Below are positions 35,421 through 47,323 of a stretch of DNA of 64,000 nt, piece after piece; within the stretch, counting starts at the first letter, position 1; each line of letters starts with the position of its first letter. The translations under genes and the position numbers were made by a program. The notes beneath the pieces are model-generated. The model had not been told where the DNA came from, ran no database searches, and saw only the letters and a program-made list of their open reading frames with translations. Source of the DNA: Letharia columbiana (taxonomy: Eukaryota > Ascomycota > Lecanoromycetes > Lecanorales > Parmeliaceae); the NCBI RefSeq assembly GCF_014066305.1, contig NW_023501040.1, positions 372,001 through 436,000 of the forward strand, read 5' to 3'.

Positions 35421-35916
35421 TCACTTCTGCTTGGCCTTTTCCTTCTCTCCAGCACCAGCACCAGCACCAGCACCAGCAGCGTTTGCTGCTTCCTCGCCTA
35501 AGATCTTTGACGCGGCCATGAATCTGAACGTAGAGACAAAGTGTTAGCCAGGTGCTCAACCAGCATCCATGGAAATGCGAAGACAGTGTCACATAGCCAC
35601 GCCTTCATATTCCCTCCCTCACGCGTTCCACTGACTGCACCCTCTTCGACTCCTACCGTCTCCCATAGACACAAGCAACGGACGGAAAACGGCTCACTCA
35701 CCCACCACCCCACCATCCCCCCAAGCCCCGCACATACTCCGCCTGCACAGCTGTCATACCGACCAGATTCTCCATATCAGCTAGATGCGCATTCAATTGC
35801 GCCAATTGCGCGTGTAGATGGCTGTACTGTCGGTTGCGGTTGATTGTTGAAGCGGAGGCGGAAGTGGAAGGATGGGAAAGAGACGACGTGGAGGGCCGGT
35901 GGGATGAGGCGGACAT
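35421..35916 (-). CDS. HSK3: DASH complex subunit Hsk3
   Basis: Hsk3 is one of the ten subunits of the fungal DASH/Dam1 ring that couples kinetochores to microtubules. Two exons (35702-35916, 35421-35523) give 105 residues. A serine-rich N-terminus precedes the family core: QYSHLHAQLAQLNAHLADME, NLVGMTAVQAEYVRGLG, and after the intron FMAASKILGEE. A short GA repeat (GAGAGAGAG) and a lysine-rich end follow. The usual VYHGAL between RGLG and FMAAS is replaced by GWWGGG at the splice junction, a local deviation produced by the GG/GTGAGT donor. The gene is small and would be easily missed. Confidence 0.85.
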
Positions 35917-36805
35917 TGTGAAGGGCTACTGGGTAGTTGACAACTGGGGACGGGGAGCTTGGTAGGAAATGATCGTTTTGTGTATAGCCAAGAACGACAG
36001 TGCTTACCACCTGAGGCTGACCTAGCGCTAATGGATGTTGTTCAACCGTGGGTTGAGCTTTAGGACGCGCCTAAGGGTCACGTGAGGGCATACACATCTT
36101 GATCCACTAGGCTCGTGGCTCAAGGCTCAAGGAAGTGAAGCCCCAACCAAGCGTGTGGATTTGGTGGATCGAACAAGCGCCAAAGGCCGAGGCTTACGAG
36201 GTACATTTACAGTCGTAAGGGAATCAAGTGGTCGAAGGGCAAAGAAATTCTTTCTCCTCTGCTCTTCCAAGCCAGTTTTGCTAATGCACGAGGAGCAGCA
36301 ACAGCTGCCAGAAGATCACTCTATGCCCACTTTTCCGCCCTTCATGCTGGCTTCCAGATGCAAACCCAGAATTGCTGCTTGGTGTCATGGGAGAGCAGCA
36401 CAAAAAGAAAAACAAGAAAACGCTCCAACGCTGACTCCAATGCAGTATTATGTTAGGTAGTCTCACAATATTAAGGAGGTCACATTCGCGTGCATATATA
36501 CGACCGAATGAAAGTGGACCATGCAGATGATGATCGATCCGAGCAGGACCTCTCTCAGCCTTCTCTCGCCGATTAATTTATTTCTGTCTTGCTTAATGCT
36601 TGGTCGTCTATTGTTGGTGAATCAAAAGGATGTAAGGCCGTGGACTGTATGCAATGCTATTGGGTGTAGGCGTTTTCGAAACCGAGGTGAAGTGGAAGGC
36701 TTCAGAGGTGAGGGCGAATCACGAGAAAAGGACGCTCCTGGGAAGACGGATGGACTTTTGCGGTACCGAGATGACGTCTTCGGTGTGGGATGGGCAACTA
36801 CCCTC
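35917..36805. other. Intergenic region
   Basis: This lies between the HSK3 5' end and the 3' end of the ketopantoate-reductase-like gene, both on the minus strand. No gene is supported. The 5' part of a plus-strand ORF (36521-37279) that runs antisense into the next gene is judged a shadow. Confidence 0.5.
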
Positions 36806-39336
36806 TCATTGGACCCCTACGGGGTGTCCTTGAAGACGGGCAGCCTGTCGAGGTGCGAGGCTACTCTGACTGCTGTGAGCCGAGGGATCGGATTCGATGT
36901 GCGCACTGGCACCACTATCGCCACTCCCCGCGCTGGCGCTCGCACTACCGGTCAGACTACGTACGTTTTTTTGAATAGGGCCTTTGTGTGGGTATTGGTT
37001 GCTCACCCCAGCGCGTTGCTCGACTTGTTGCGGTGCCACAGCATTCCCTTGCCCGGGAGGATATCTAGGCACAGGTTGACGCATCATGCCAGGAGGCGAA
37101 GGCCCCCCATTAGGATGCATCGAACCTGGTGCCATATATCCATCTTCTGGCGGGGACCGTCTTCCCATATTCCTCCCATTCAACGCATTTCCAGGAGAAT
37201 GGCTTGTCCGCCGAGGCATTCCTGGGCTCGGGCTTGGATAAGCGCCATTCATGCCAGCATTATTGCCTGCCCCTTGTAACTCGTTCAACCGAGCAGCTGT
37301 TAGAGAGTTTGTCCTCGATTCCTCCCCCATTGTTTTCCGGTCGACGTTGGCATATCGATTTGAAGAGTAGCCCATCAATGGATTGTCTGAAGGATTGTCG
37401 TGCATCGTTGGCATGCTCGCCATCAGCTGCGCCGAAGCGCGATTTCTATTCATCCCTGGCCTAGGTCCGAAGCTGTGACTTTGGCGCATGCCAGCATTTC
37501 GTCCCATGGACCCTTCAGGGTTTTGGCGGATTTGACTAAGACTCGGCGCCTTCCGCGTCCTGCGAGAAGTGACACTCATCATGTCCACATTATCAGGATC
37601 AATATTGGGCGGCGGCGCACGCATCGCCATCGGGTCGAAGAAATCGTCATCGTCATCATCATCGTCATCGAAGCCGCCTCTATGAGAAGGTGGTGGCCTC
37701 CTGGATCCTTTTCGTATGCTGTATTCTTGCTCCCTCAGTTGCAACTCTCTTTGCCGTAGGTTGAGCTCTCGCTCCCGTATTGCCAGTTCCGAAGAACTTG
37801 ATGTGCCATTGCTCATATCACCGACATAACCAGGAGCCACGCCTCCTTCCGGTATATCGTCATATAGAACTAAATGACTGAATTCTCCCAAGTCATCGCC
37901 TTCGAAAGATGGTCGCCGAGACAACTGATTGGGTGGCGGTCCTCGAGGGTTGTAGCCGTTGGACTGACGTGACGGGTATCCATTCATCATGGGCGGTCCC
38001 GGTCCTCGCCTCATCGCAGGTCCCATTGAAGGTGTTCTTCCTCCACGCATGCCGTTGCCATTCGTAGGACCACTCATGGGACCACTCATGTTGCCGTTCA
38101 TCGGCGGTCGAGGAGGAGCAGAGGATAGTCGAGGAGGCGGAGCAGCACCGGGGGGTGGATTTGCTGACGGCGGCGGGACAGCGGGCCGTTGCTGATTGAC
38201 GATGTTACAGTGGTGTAGTAGCGCATATAAAGTCTCAATGCGTGGTACTCGGACGCCCGTCTCTTGAGCAAGCTTGATAGGGGATCCAAGATAGGTCTCC
38301 ACTTCCATAGGCCTCTTCGCCATGAAGTCTTGATACATGATGCTGTTGGTGTCTGAGGGCTCTGACATTCTCCGCATTGTGATCTCCCGGAAGTCGGCGT
38401 CGAACTGACAGCCCTGAGATGTTGCGATCTGCAGAAGCTCATCTATCACATCTGCTACCATTGGCCGAACGCCAACCTTTTCTAGCAGCTCTGCATGGGA
38501 GGGGACTTCGAAAAGAACACTGGGCGGGTGGAACGCAATTGGCCTGGAGCGTGTTAGTTAGAATCGATGTGAATCTGTCTTCATAGACCCACCCTATCAT
38601 ACGCTCGTACTGCTGTTGTCTGATGTTTTGAGAGACCTTGCAGTCGACCTGGCCGGTGCTCAAAGTCATAGCTAAAGCTTCAGCCATATCGTTTTGAATG
38701 GCGGCTGGTATGGCGTCGTTCTTATTCGCCGGGCCAACCCATACATCCGTGGCCCCAATATGCTCAAACTCGCTTGCTCCAAGCTGTGTGATTTCAGCTC
38801 CTGATACCAATGACAGCACCACGTTCGTGGGAAATCTCTGTTCCAGATGGGACTCGACTCCTAGGGTGTTCGTAGTATTGACGAGGATGCAGGTGTGCTG
38901 AGGAGTAACGACAGACTCGATGACCGCAGCGAGATCGTAGACATCGGGTAGTGCTTTGACACAAAGGAGAACATAATCGAAGGCTGCTTTCTTGCCCGCT
39001 GCATCTTCCGGACTTCTGACGACTTTGACCGGTCAGCTTGACAGGGAGATAACAGGATTGGTGAGTTATGACCTACCATGGCGTGGTTTGAATCTTTCAT
39101 TGCCAAAGAGCTTAGATCTGTAAGAAATCCGATTTAGGCTTGACCATTCATCGTGTATAGGACGAGAGCTCTGCTTACTTGAAGGATATTCCGTATTGGG
39201 CGACGGCTTCGTATCCAGATTTCCAGACCAACGTCACATCGCAAGCATTGGTAGCTTGGAGCCTCCATGAGAGGAACGCCGAGATCTGGTTTCCCCCTAC
39301 GGACAGGATTCGGAGTCGAGGAGGACTTGGTGCCAT
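36806..39336 (-). CDS. 2-dehydropantoate 2-reductase-like (ApbA/PanE) protein with long disordered tail
   Basis: ApbA/PanE enzymes reduce ketopantoate to pantoate with NADPH in coenzyme A synthesis. Larger fungal members with tails are of uncertain role. Four exons (39179-39336, 39077-39117, 38593-39022, 36806-38543) give 788 residues. The N-terminal Rossmann part reads LRILSVGGNQISAFLSWRL, with a relaxed glycine motif, then FDYVLLCVKALPDVYDL and TCILVNTTNTLGVESHLEQR. The C-terminal helical domain shows QNDMAEALAMTLSTGQVDCK and PSHAELLEKVGVRPMVADVI. From about residue 360 the chain is disordered: P/G/M-rich, with a poly-aspartate run (DDDDDDDDFFDPMAM). The catalytic lysine helix matches only loosely, so activity is unsure. 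Confidence 0.85.
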
Positions 39337-42009
39337 TGTGGACCCGAGTATGGGCGAGAAAGAGCAGTGATGGATTCGTTGAAGTTATTCAAACGAGCTC
39401 GATTCCAAGTGTGGCCTTTACCCAACTTGTCCCAACTCTTACGTCTGAGCGGCCAACATTTAAGCTGAGATTGCGCCCGAAACACAGCGGCTGAGATGGC
39501 GGTTTCGAGTAAAGTCACGGGCTAAGTAACGAGCGTGATGCTTCTGTGATGTGTCGAATGGACGTGGACTGAATATGATGGCAAAGAGTGGATGTTGACT
39601 GGGCCGGACTGCGAGGTGGAAACAGTGGAAATCGAAATTTAGTAGCAACGGTCTGGTTTTTCGCACCAAGCGAAAATTTAAAGTTGAGTGTTAGTAAGAT
39701 GTTGGCCTTACAACGGGTTTACAAAGAAAAAGCGAGTGGATTGCGAGTGAAGAGTTGTCGCCGTGGTTGAATCAAAGAATGGAAAATGTAAATGTAAAAT
39801 GTCAATGTAAACGTCTGGTAGCTAATTACTAGGAATCAAAGCGAGCTGGCACCACCAGTATTATTATCGACGCGCGGGCTCGTTATCAAGAGGAAGTCGG
39901 CGGATGCTAACTTTTAGTACATCCGGTGGGAAAAATAATCGCAACACCCTCCACGGTTCCACCCTCCACCCTCCACCCTCCACCTCATAAGCTGCTCGGC
40001 TAGCTCTGATAAATTGAGGTGCATAGAACGATCAGGTAGTAGTCATTCAAATACTCAAATACTACGGGGCCACGGGCAAAGAAAAGCCTTTTGCTCGGGG
40101 TCAGAGGCTCAGAGCTTGGGCTTCAGTATTCTTTATGCTTCTTGTTATCATCCAATGATACCTTACGCCAATCTTGCTCTGGCAACTCCGATTGGCAGAG
40201 TGTTTCACAAAAGGGTGTGATGGGTAGAAAAGGATGCCTGCACCACTGTGACTGCACACAGAATTTGATATGATTCAGGGGGATGCATGCCTTAGCATAA
40301 ATCTAAGAGTGGGCCAAATCCCAACGTGCAGGCCGGCAAACCCCACCCCCAACCCGGCGTCGGACTACCTTAGGTAACACAGTAGGTCAGCATCATAGAA
40401 TATAGCCCGCTGAGTCTTCCTGACAATATTAAGAGTCAGAATCAGGTACCAGAAAATGTTCGCCATGGATCACGCAAAAGCTTGAGAAAGAGGCCATGCC
40501 CTGTAGGTATGTTGATTCTAGCGCAGCCTTTCGCGATGGGCTAGTTAGTTAAAAGCTGGAGGAATACCCGCGTGGCTTGTATCCTTCTCCACACCCTGTC
40601 TCTCCTTCTCTCCATCATGGCTTTTTTTGGGGCATGTCTTGCATACCCCAAATCACCTTTCAAACCACCCCTAATTTGTTGGAAATGACCCTTCCCCCAT
40701 CTTCCTTCGGCAGTTGCGATCATCAGGAGAGCGCGATTAAGATGCTTTCGCCTATTACGCAGAAGGCCAGGGTTCGAATTTTCGTGATGATCCTGCCAGG
40801 CCGAGCAGGCCCGCGTTGCTATTCATAGACTGCTCGGCCGAGGAAACTGATGCCGGGTCGGTCTTCTACACTTCACACATTCAATCAATTGCGTGGACTG
40901 CAATTCTTCAGAAGATCTGTAAACCGGCTGACAGCATCAAAAGCTCGCATGATGGGCCACTCACTAACCCGTTCTAATCACGGTATGCTAGGTTCAAGAC
41001 TCTGTGTTCTCCTGACATAGCCGAGAGGGCTGAGGCTGCCACCTTGGAGATTGCCAGCCGTCGACCTGTACGAATAGCTTCATTCCCATATCATTCTTCT
41101 CTGATCGAGGCGCAGCTATGTTTCAGGCTTAGTTAACTGACTGTCAGCCCGTCACTCCGAGCCCCTCCATAACAGGCAATACCTGACTTCAATTCCCTGT
41201 TCGGCCAAGAATAGGGCACGCTCATGCCAATTTGTACCCAAGTGCCATTGCCGTGACCTGAGTGCTCGAGCTCTGTCGGATCCGAAAAGTCCCAGACAAA
41301 AATCCGAGTTGCTTTGCCCCCTTGGGCGTTCTCTAGATGCATGAGGGCACAGAGCGTGTCACTACTCACACTTAGGGCCATGCCCTGTTGCCAACCAAAG
41401 CATCAGGGATCTGAACCCACTCTTTGAGGGCTGAACAAGACAAGCCATGCTGCGGCTATGATCCGGGTATGGGGTCAGAACTAACGCCAATTGTGGGTGA
41501 GTAGCGAGCCTTGCTGAAAGTAGTGCTCCACTAAACATTTCTTGCACTGCTGATACTTTTTAGGCTTGGATTCTAGCGATTTTTTAACTCAAGCTTCAAT
41601 TCAATGGCTCCTGAGCTACTCTATCTTGACTGATAAATCCCATCTGTGCACTTTCCAGCAGGTCGCGACCTCAGTTGGATGGCAATCGATGACCTTGGGA
41701 CCCAAAGCTTTGGAATCTATCATGCATTGCCTCCCGAAGAGCACGACATTGCGGCTTTTCAATGTCTCGGCTCTTCCCATCCAACTCTTTGCTTAACGAA
41801 CACTTGCATGAAAAAGCAATGACTTGCAAGCGCGCCAGAAGCGCCGAGAAAGGGACAAACGCCTTTTTTCGGAGATATCAGGTTCTTGTGACATCCAAAC
41901 GCTCAATGACAGATATCTCCAGTCATGCTCACCGTCGTTGGAAGAGACTCCATAAACCCTTTGCAGTAACCCACGATCACCGTTTGCGTCATCCCCTCTT
42001 AGATCAACC
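39337..42009. other. Long intergenic region, no supported protein gene
   Basis: This 2.7 kb stretch has several low-complexity patches: an AATGTAA-type repeat at about 39782-39810 and CCACCCT units at about 39958-39984. It also holds a tRNA-like hairpin sequence at 40718-40792. Minus-strand frames at 41133-41381 and 41362-41547 (with FVWDFSDPTELEHSGHGN) look somewhat protein-like but are short and unconnected. They may be remnants of a hypothetical gene. Confidence 0.45.
40718..40792 (+). other. tRNA-like remnant
   Basis: A 75-base segment begins GATCATC and ends GATGATC, a perfect 7-bp acceptor-like stem. It contains GGGTTCGAAT in the right place for a TΨC loop. The supposed T stem pairs poorly (CAGGG against TTTCG), and the D and anticodon arms are not clean. 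It looks like a decayed tRNA or chance similarity, not a working tRNA gene. Confidence 0.25.
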
Positions 42010-44273
42010 TCACAGCCTTCGTAAACCCTTCCCACCCCTAACCAAGAATGGGCTCGGCATCTCGTCTCTCTCCGGATCCCAGACCGGCACATCCCCACCA
42101 CTCCTCAGGTTCTCTTTCTTGGTCTCCTCCACAATTCCCTTCTCTACTTTCTGCGCTTGACTGAGTCCTCCAGCTCTCGCTTGCGCCAGCTCGACCAACG
42201 TCCTCCCCCCGCCGTTCTGACCAAACAGATTTCGCTGCATGACGGCTTTAAATATTTCGTTCTCCGTGCTACTAGTAGGTGGTTTGGGCGGCGCTTTGCG
42301 GACAGGCGAGAATCCTGAGTGCTTCGGGCTTGGTGGCGACGGAACCCGGGATGGTCGGTCAGACGCTGCCGGCGGAAAGAGCGTAGGTTGGGGGTATCCA
42401 CTGAGGCGGTTCATTGGCGCGGTTTTCTGGCGGAGGAGGCCCGGCCGGCTGGGGGCCTTGAAGGGGTCAGGAAGACCTGACGGTGCCCGGGTGGGTGATG
42501 GTAGGTCAGGAAGGGTGTCTTCTTCCTCTTCGACTATGATCGAGGCACGTGGCGAAGACGATTGAGGTGCGAGTCGGTGCTTCTGGACGGCGGCTGCAGC
42601 AAAGAGGTTCTTGTTGTTGGGTATTCCAGACGCGTTTGCAGCGGCTGCGCGGCGGGGTGAGAGGGAGAGGCAGGCGATCGACATTGGTGAAGGGTCAATC
42701 ATCTGTACATCCATCGGTGAGTCAAATTCAGTGCGGGCCCGAGATAATGCGGTTCGCGTTCGCTTCTTGGGTGGTGTTTTGGATTGTATGACTGGTGGCG
42801 AGTCGATGGAGAGGCTGCTCAAGTCCGTCGACGACAGAAAATCGGAATCCGCGTTTGTGCTGACGGACGAAAACTGGACGTCCGGCGGAGTAGGTGGTCC
42901 TCCTTCTTTCGCAATTGGCCGTAATTCAAGCCGTAATTGCACTTCGGCTTCGACTCTCGACCGGACCTCGGTCTCAAACATTTTATGGAGCTTTTCCTTC
43001 TCCATCTGGACTTGTCGATTAATCTCGAGTCTGGCCTTCACCTCCCATTCCCGACGTATTGTCGATTCCAACGCAGCTCTCATTTTCTCCTTCTCCCCGT
43101 TCCAGTTCGAAGCCTTAGCCTCGGCTTCTTGAGCTTTTCGCATGGCCTGTTCTTCTTTTACCCTCAATAACCTTCCTAATTCAACCACTTCCCTCTCCTT
43201 TCTCATTAGCCGCACAGCAGGAAGATTCAGCAGGCTCGCAGTGTCAGGTCGCTTTAGCGGATTGATATTCAAGCAGCTCTTGATGACGTTTTGTAACTCC
43301 TGAGAGTATACACTTGGCAGTGGATCTACTCGACCTTCTTTGATCTTCTGTATCAAATGAAAATGCGTCTTGGCGTTGAAAGGTTGAGTCCGCGCGCACA
43401 GCTCGTACATCACGCATCCAAGAGACCAAATATCCGAGTGGAGGGTATATCTTTCTGCAGCACATATCTCGGGCGACATGTAGAACGGTGTTCCGACGTA
43501 TGTCGACGCGAAGTCGTGGGATTGCATCAGCTTTGACAATCCGAAGTCTCCAAGCTTGACCGAGTTGTCCGCGCCGAGGAATACTGCGGCAATCAGTGTT
43601 GGACTGCACACGGAATATAGATATGACAGCTGCGACTTACTGTTCTCCGGTTTCAGGTCTCGGTGCAAGATCATGACTTGATTTTTGCCTTTCAAGCCCA
43701 ATGGCTTCAGAGCACCGCATGGCCCCATGGCGTTCCTGCCAACCTCCGGAGCATCGACTCCATAATGGCACCGGTATAGAGCGGCGACGAGCTGTGAAAA
43801 AATGCTCCAAACATATTCCTCATCTGCATACTGGTCTTTTCCCCGGAGTTTGAGAATCTCCTTGCTGAGATCACCTCCTCCACAGTACTCCATGTACAGA
43901 TAGAGTTCCTGTGTCGGCTTCAGGTGTTCTCGGTGGTAGTATCCGACAATATTCGGGTGTTTGAGGGAGTTTAAGGATAGAGAACTCGGCGTGGAGCTGT
44001 TCTCGCTCCTTCTGAGACATTTTGATGTATTGAATCTCTTTCCGACACAGGATCTGGCAAGGATCTTTCTTAATAGCCGCGAAGTCTTCAAGTTTTCTGA
44101 GTTCACAACTTACATGGCCGTCTGATATTCTTCTGACCTTCCTGATTGTACCAAAAGACCCTCGACCTGTGAGAACGATCAGCTCCGCAATCCCTGATCT
44201 ATCGGGGAAATGTGAAATGTTTACCTATTGTCTCCAGTACCTCATATTTCTCTGGCTCTATCGAGGTCGCCAT
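42010..44273 (-). CDS. nimA: NIMA-family mitotic protein kinase, with a one-base frame break
   Basis: NIMA is a serine/threonine kinase needed for entry into mitosis. Four exons (44225-44273, 44114-44166, 43641-44053, 42010-43583) would encode about 695 residues. Seen in order are MATSIEPEKYEVLETIG, the glycine loop GRGSFGTIRKVRR, and the VAIK-region equivalent ending CRKEIQYIKMSQKEREQL. Then come YLYMEYCGGGDLSKEI, HRDLKPEN, KLGDFGLSK and VGTPFYMSPE. A coiled-coil follows (MRAALESTIRREWEVKARLE), then a long S/P-rich tail with SP/TP sites. In exon 3 the text HAEFSIL and the following NSLKHPNIV are in different frames. The TTT at 43970-43972 (AAA on the coding strand) has one base too many. Intron 3 (43584-43640) is 57 nt, in frame and stop-free. 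Confidence 0.9.
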
Positions 44274-44600
44274 GCTGGCGATGGCGAGTGAGCCTGATGC
44301 TTCGAATGTGACGGAATTGATTGTTGTAGACTAGTAGGATGTCAAAGCCATGGTATTAGCAGTAGAGTCCTTGAGTTGTTATCACGACTTCATTGGGTGT
44401 CGAAATGTGAATTCATGGTACCTTGCAGATCCCCATGTTTACTTCGTCTGTCGGAAGGGGCAACACCCGCGTCACGAGGTGGTGGGTGATAAGATTAGAG
44501 GCCTTGGCACTTTGACGCCACACTTGCGTCGTTCGGATTTCTGCTTCTATCATTGATTCGCTGCTGGACAGCTAGAGATCATTGCGGTGCCCGAATCGCC
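44274..44600. promoter_or_regulatory. Divergent promoter region, nimA / BTB-ankyrin gene
   Basis: This 327 bp region separates the start codons of two divergently transcribed genes and must contain both promoters. No specific motif is assigned. Confidence 0.5.
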
Positions 44601-46668
44601 ATGGTACTCAGAAAAGACCAGATTGAAGCTAGTCTTCAGGAAGAGAAGAAGCTGATTGAGGATGGCAAACTCAAGGAAGACAACCCCCTCGACGTCAGCG
44701 AAACATTTTTCAGACTATGTGAAGCTTGTCGTTGCGGAGACCTGAAGACTTGCCAGGAGACGATCACAGAAGGCGTCAATATCAACGCGAGAGATCGTTT
44801 CGATTACACGCCTTTGATCTTGGTATGAGTGTACCATGATCTCCCCCGCACTTCCTCATCATTGCTTGCTAACGCCTCAAGGCAAGGCTAGTCTGTGTGG
44901 TCATTTCGAAGTGGTACAGCTGCTACTTGAATCCGGTGCTCTTTGCGAACGAGATACGTTCCAAGGAGAGCGATGTCTTTATAATGCCCTTAATGACCGA
45001 ATACGAAATCTATTGCTCTCATACGACTATTCGAAATCTACGGATCCACTGCAACCTCTTGCCTCGCACATAACCTCTCTTTTGACTAGAGAGCACCCCC
45101 AAACATCCGATATCCTCGTTGCCGCTGCTGAGGAGTCGTTCCGTCTGCACAAATTCATTTTATCTGCGAGGTCTCCATACTTCGCAAAGAAATTATCTGT
45201 CGCACCTGACACAGCGTCATGGAAACTTCCTTCGGCGATCCCCCCACAAGCTTTTGGAATAGCCATCAAGTACATATATCTGGGCGAAATATCCAACGAT
45301 GTTGGTGGTGGGCCTGGCACGGGGTTCTCCGAAGACGAAGTATTGGAAGGGATCGACAAGATAAGCAGGCAATTGGAGATCATAAGTCTCTGGGATGGCA
45401 TTCTCGAAAGCGGGGACCGCAGACTTGCGAGACAGCGGAGAACAGATGAGGTTGATAAAGGCCGGAATCAGCTGGAGGCTTGGTTCTCAAACAACGTGCT
45501 GAAGCACAAGATCATTCTCGACACGGCGAGGGCGGAAAATGTCAAATGGGATCGCAACAACGGGGTTTTTGCAGATGTGCTGCTGAGGGCGGATGAGTCC
45601 GACGATGCTTTTGAAATCGAATCTCCTTTAGAGGAAGATCCCCTGCAAAGGAAACCAGAAAGAAAAAATGGCATCCCCATCGGACCCCTAAGACAGGCAT
45701 CACGTTCTCCATCTCGAGATGGAAAGCCTCGGAAATCTATACTGTTCCCTGTACACCGGGCTATGCTCTTGCGGTCAGAGTACTTTCTTACAATGTTCTC
45801 TTCGGCCTTTCGGGAAGCACAAGCCACGGAGTATCTACATATAATCTCCATGGATTGCTCACCGGAAGTCTTGGAGGTCGTCCTGCAATTCCTCTACACG
45901 GAGAAGACCGATTTCCCTCTAGAAATTGCTATCGATGTTCTATTTGCTGCCGATCACCTCTTAATTGAAAAGCTGAAAATGAAGGCTGCAGTGGTAATTA
46001 GCACTCTTGGAAACGGTTCAATGTCACAAATCCCTACGAGATTGGACGCTGCTGAGACTTCATCCCCCGCGCCAGAAGAACTGGACATCTACGACGTGGT
46101 CCGCGCAGGTTGGCTCACACGTGTACCAAGACTTGAAGAATTCGGCGCCAGGTATCTTGCCTATAGACTGGAATCTTACATTGATGAGGAGGATTTCGCA
46201 GATCTTGTTCGAGAGAGCGCGAACAGGATCAAAGGAAGACAAGAGACGGATACCATTGAGCTGTTGGATGAGTCAGTTCTCCCTTTCACGCTTCCACTGT
46301 ACCTATCGCTTACGATCTGCTTCAGCATCCGATATTATCTATCAGAGCGCTTCCGTCTGCGCTTCGAAGATTCTGGTCTAGAAGACATGATGGAAGAGGA
46401 GCCTACAATTGCCACCGAGGCTGAGACCGACATAGATGGAAAGCTGCCGGAGGATGAAGGCGTCGATATGGGCTCATTGCCCAATGGTGACGCTGCACGA
46501 GGCGATGTGAACTCTTCATCGGGAATCATGATGAAAGACGGTTCTAGTACCATCAGGACGTTGGATGGGGAGATGGTGGGGGATGAGCTGGAGGGGGATG
46601 CAATCAACTATCAGATACTGCTTGGCAAGATAGAGGGACTTTTAACCCGATTAAAGCTCGATGCTTAA
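44601..46668 (+). CDS. Ankyrin and double BTB/POZ domain protein (Btb3/ABTB1-like)
   Basis: Proteins of this layout act as substrate adaptors for cullin-3 ubiquitin ligases, for example S. pombe Btb3. Two exons (44601-44822, 44887-46668) give 667 residues. An N-terminal ankyrin pair spans the intron: FFRLCEACRCGDLKTCQETI and ASLCGHFEVVQLLLESGALC. The first BTB starts about residue 140 (TSDILVAAAEESFRLHKFIL, SARSPYFAKKL). The second starts about residue 300 (FPVHRAMLLRSEYFLTMFSS, VVLQFLYTEKTDFPLE). A BACK-like helical part follows, then a hydrophobic segment (LPLYLSLTICFSIRYYL) and an acidic C-terminus (MMEEEPTIATEAETDIDGK). The cullin adaptor role is inferred from architecture. Confidence 0.88.
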
Positions 46669-47323
46669 TGAACACGGATATGAGCGTACTCACAACTTCA
46701 AAGCTTGATTATAACACATCATCTATGGATCATCTAGACGATTTTCTCCCTTCAGATCTTATTTATGCTGTATTCAACAAAACGATCAACAAAATGATAG
46801 ATTTTCTATGTATTCAGTGTGTTCATTGTAGTGACCGTGGTGATGGTGGTGAGGCTGAGAATGCAAAACATCTTATGCCAAGTTTGGTAAGCGTCCGTCC
46901 GTCCCAGCTATTTAGCGGATGGCGGCGGAAGTGCAAGTGGTGGTGTGAAGGTTAAGGTACCTTATCACTACTCGTACTTTAGCTCTCACTAAAGGTGTTC
47001 TTCTTTTTTATGGCCTCGCAAACAATCACACTCGTTCATTCCCACTCGACTGATGCTGACCGCCATACCCTCATTGTCAAACCTTTCTTCCATCTATGCT
47101 TAAAACGATGAACACGTCTTTCCTCAACACAGCTCACTGCCCCTGAGTCCCGGGAAGTGGGAAGTGGGAAGTGGGAAAGCCGAAGATTGCCTTGTTCGCC
47201 CTCAATCGTCAGCATCTACCCACGATAGCTAATTGGTCTTCGCTCAACCAAATCGATGCGATAATCCGCTCTCACATCCTTTCCCTCCTCCAAATTCAAG
47301 CTTCCATTTGTTACAACTTCCAA
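46669..47323. other. Intergenic region
   Basis: This holds the 3' UTR of the BTB gene and the promoter of the TRP-like gene. A short tandem GGGAAGT repeat lies at about 47152-47178. No other gene is seen. Confidence 0.5.

Noticed and set aside
35017..35547. 176-codon plus-strand ORF ending in an AP repeat
   Set aside because: It lies in the areA 3' region and overlaps HSK3 exon 2 in antisense. The AP repeat is the complement of the HSK3 GA repeat.
36521..37279. 252-codon plus-strand ORF
   Set aside because: It runs antisense to the tail of the ketopantoate-reductase-like gene. Its text has no domain and reflects the complement of low-complexity codons.
43641..44106. ORF start MNSENLKTSRLL as nimA N-terminus
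   Set aside because: It reads through intron 2 and the wrong frame. The true N-terminus with the glycine loop lies in exons 1-2.
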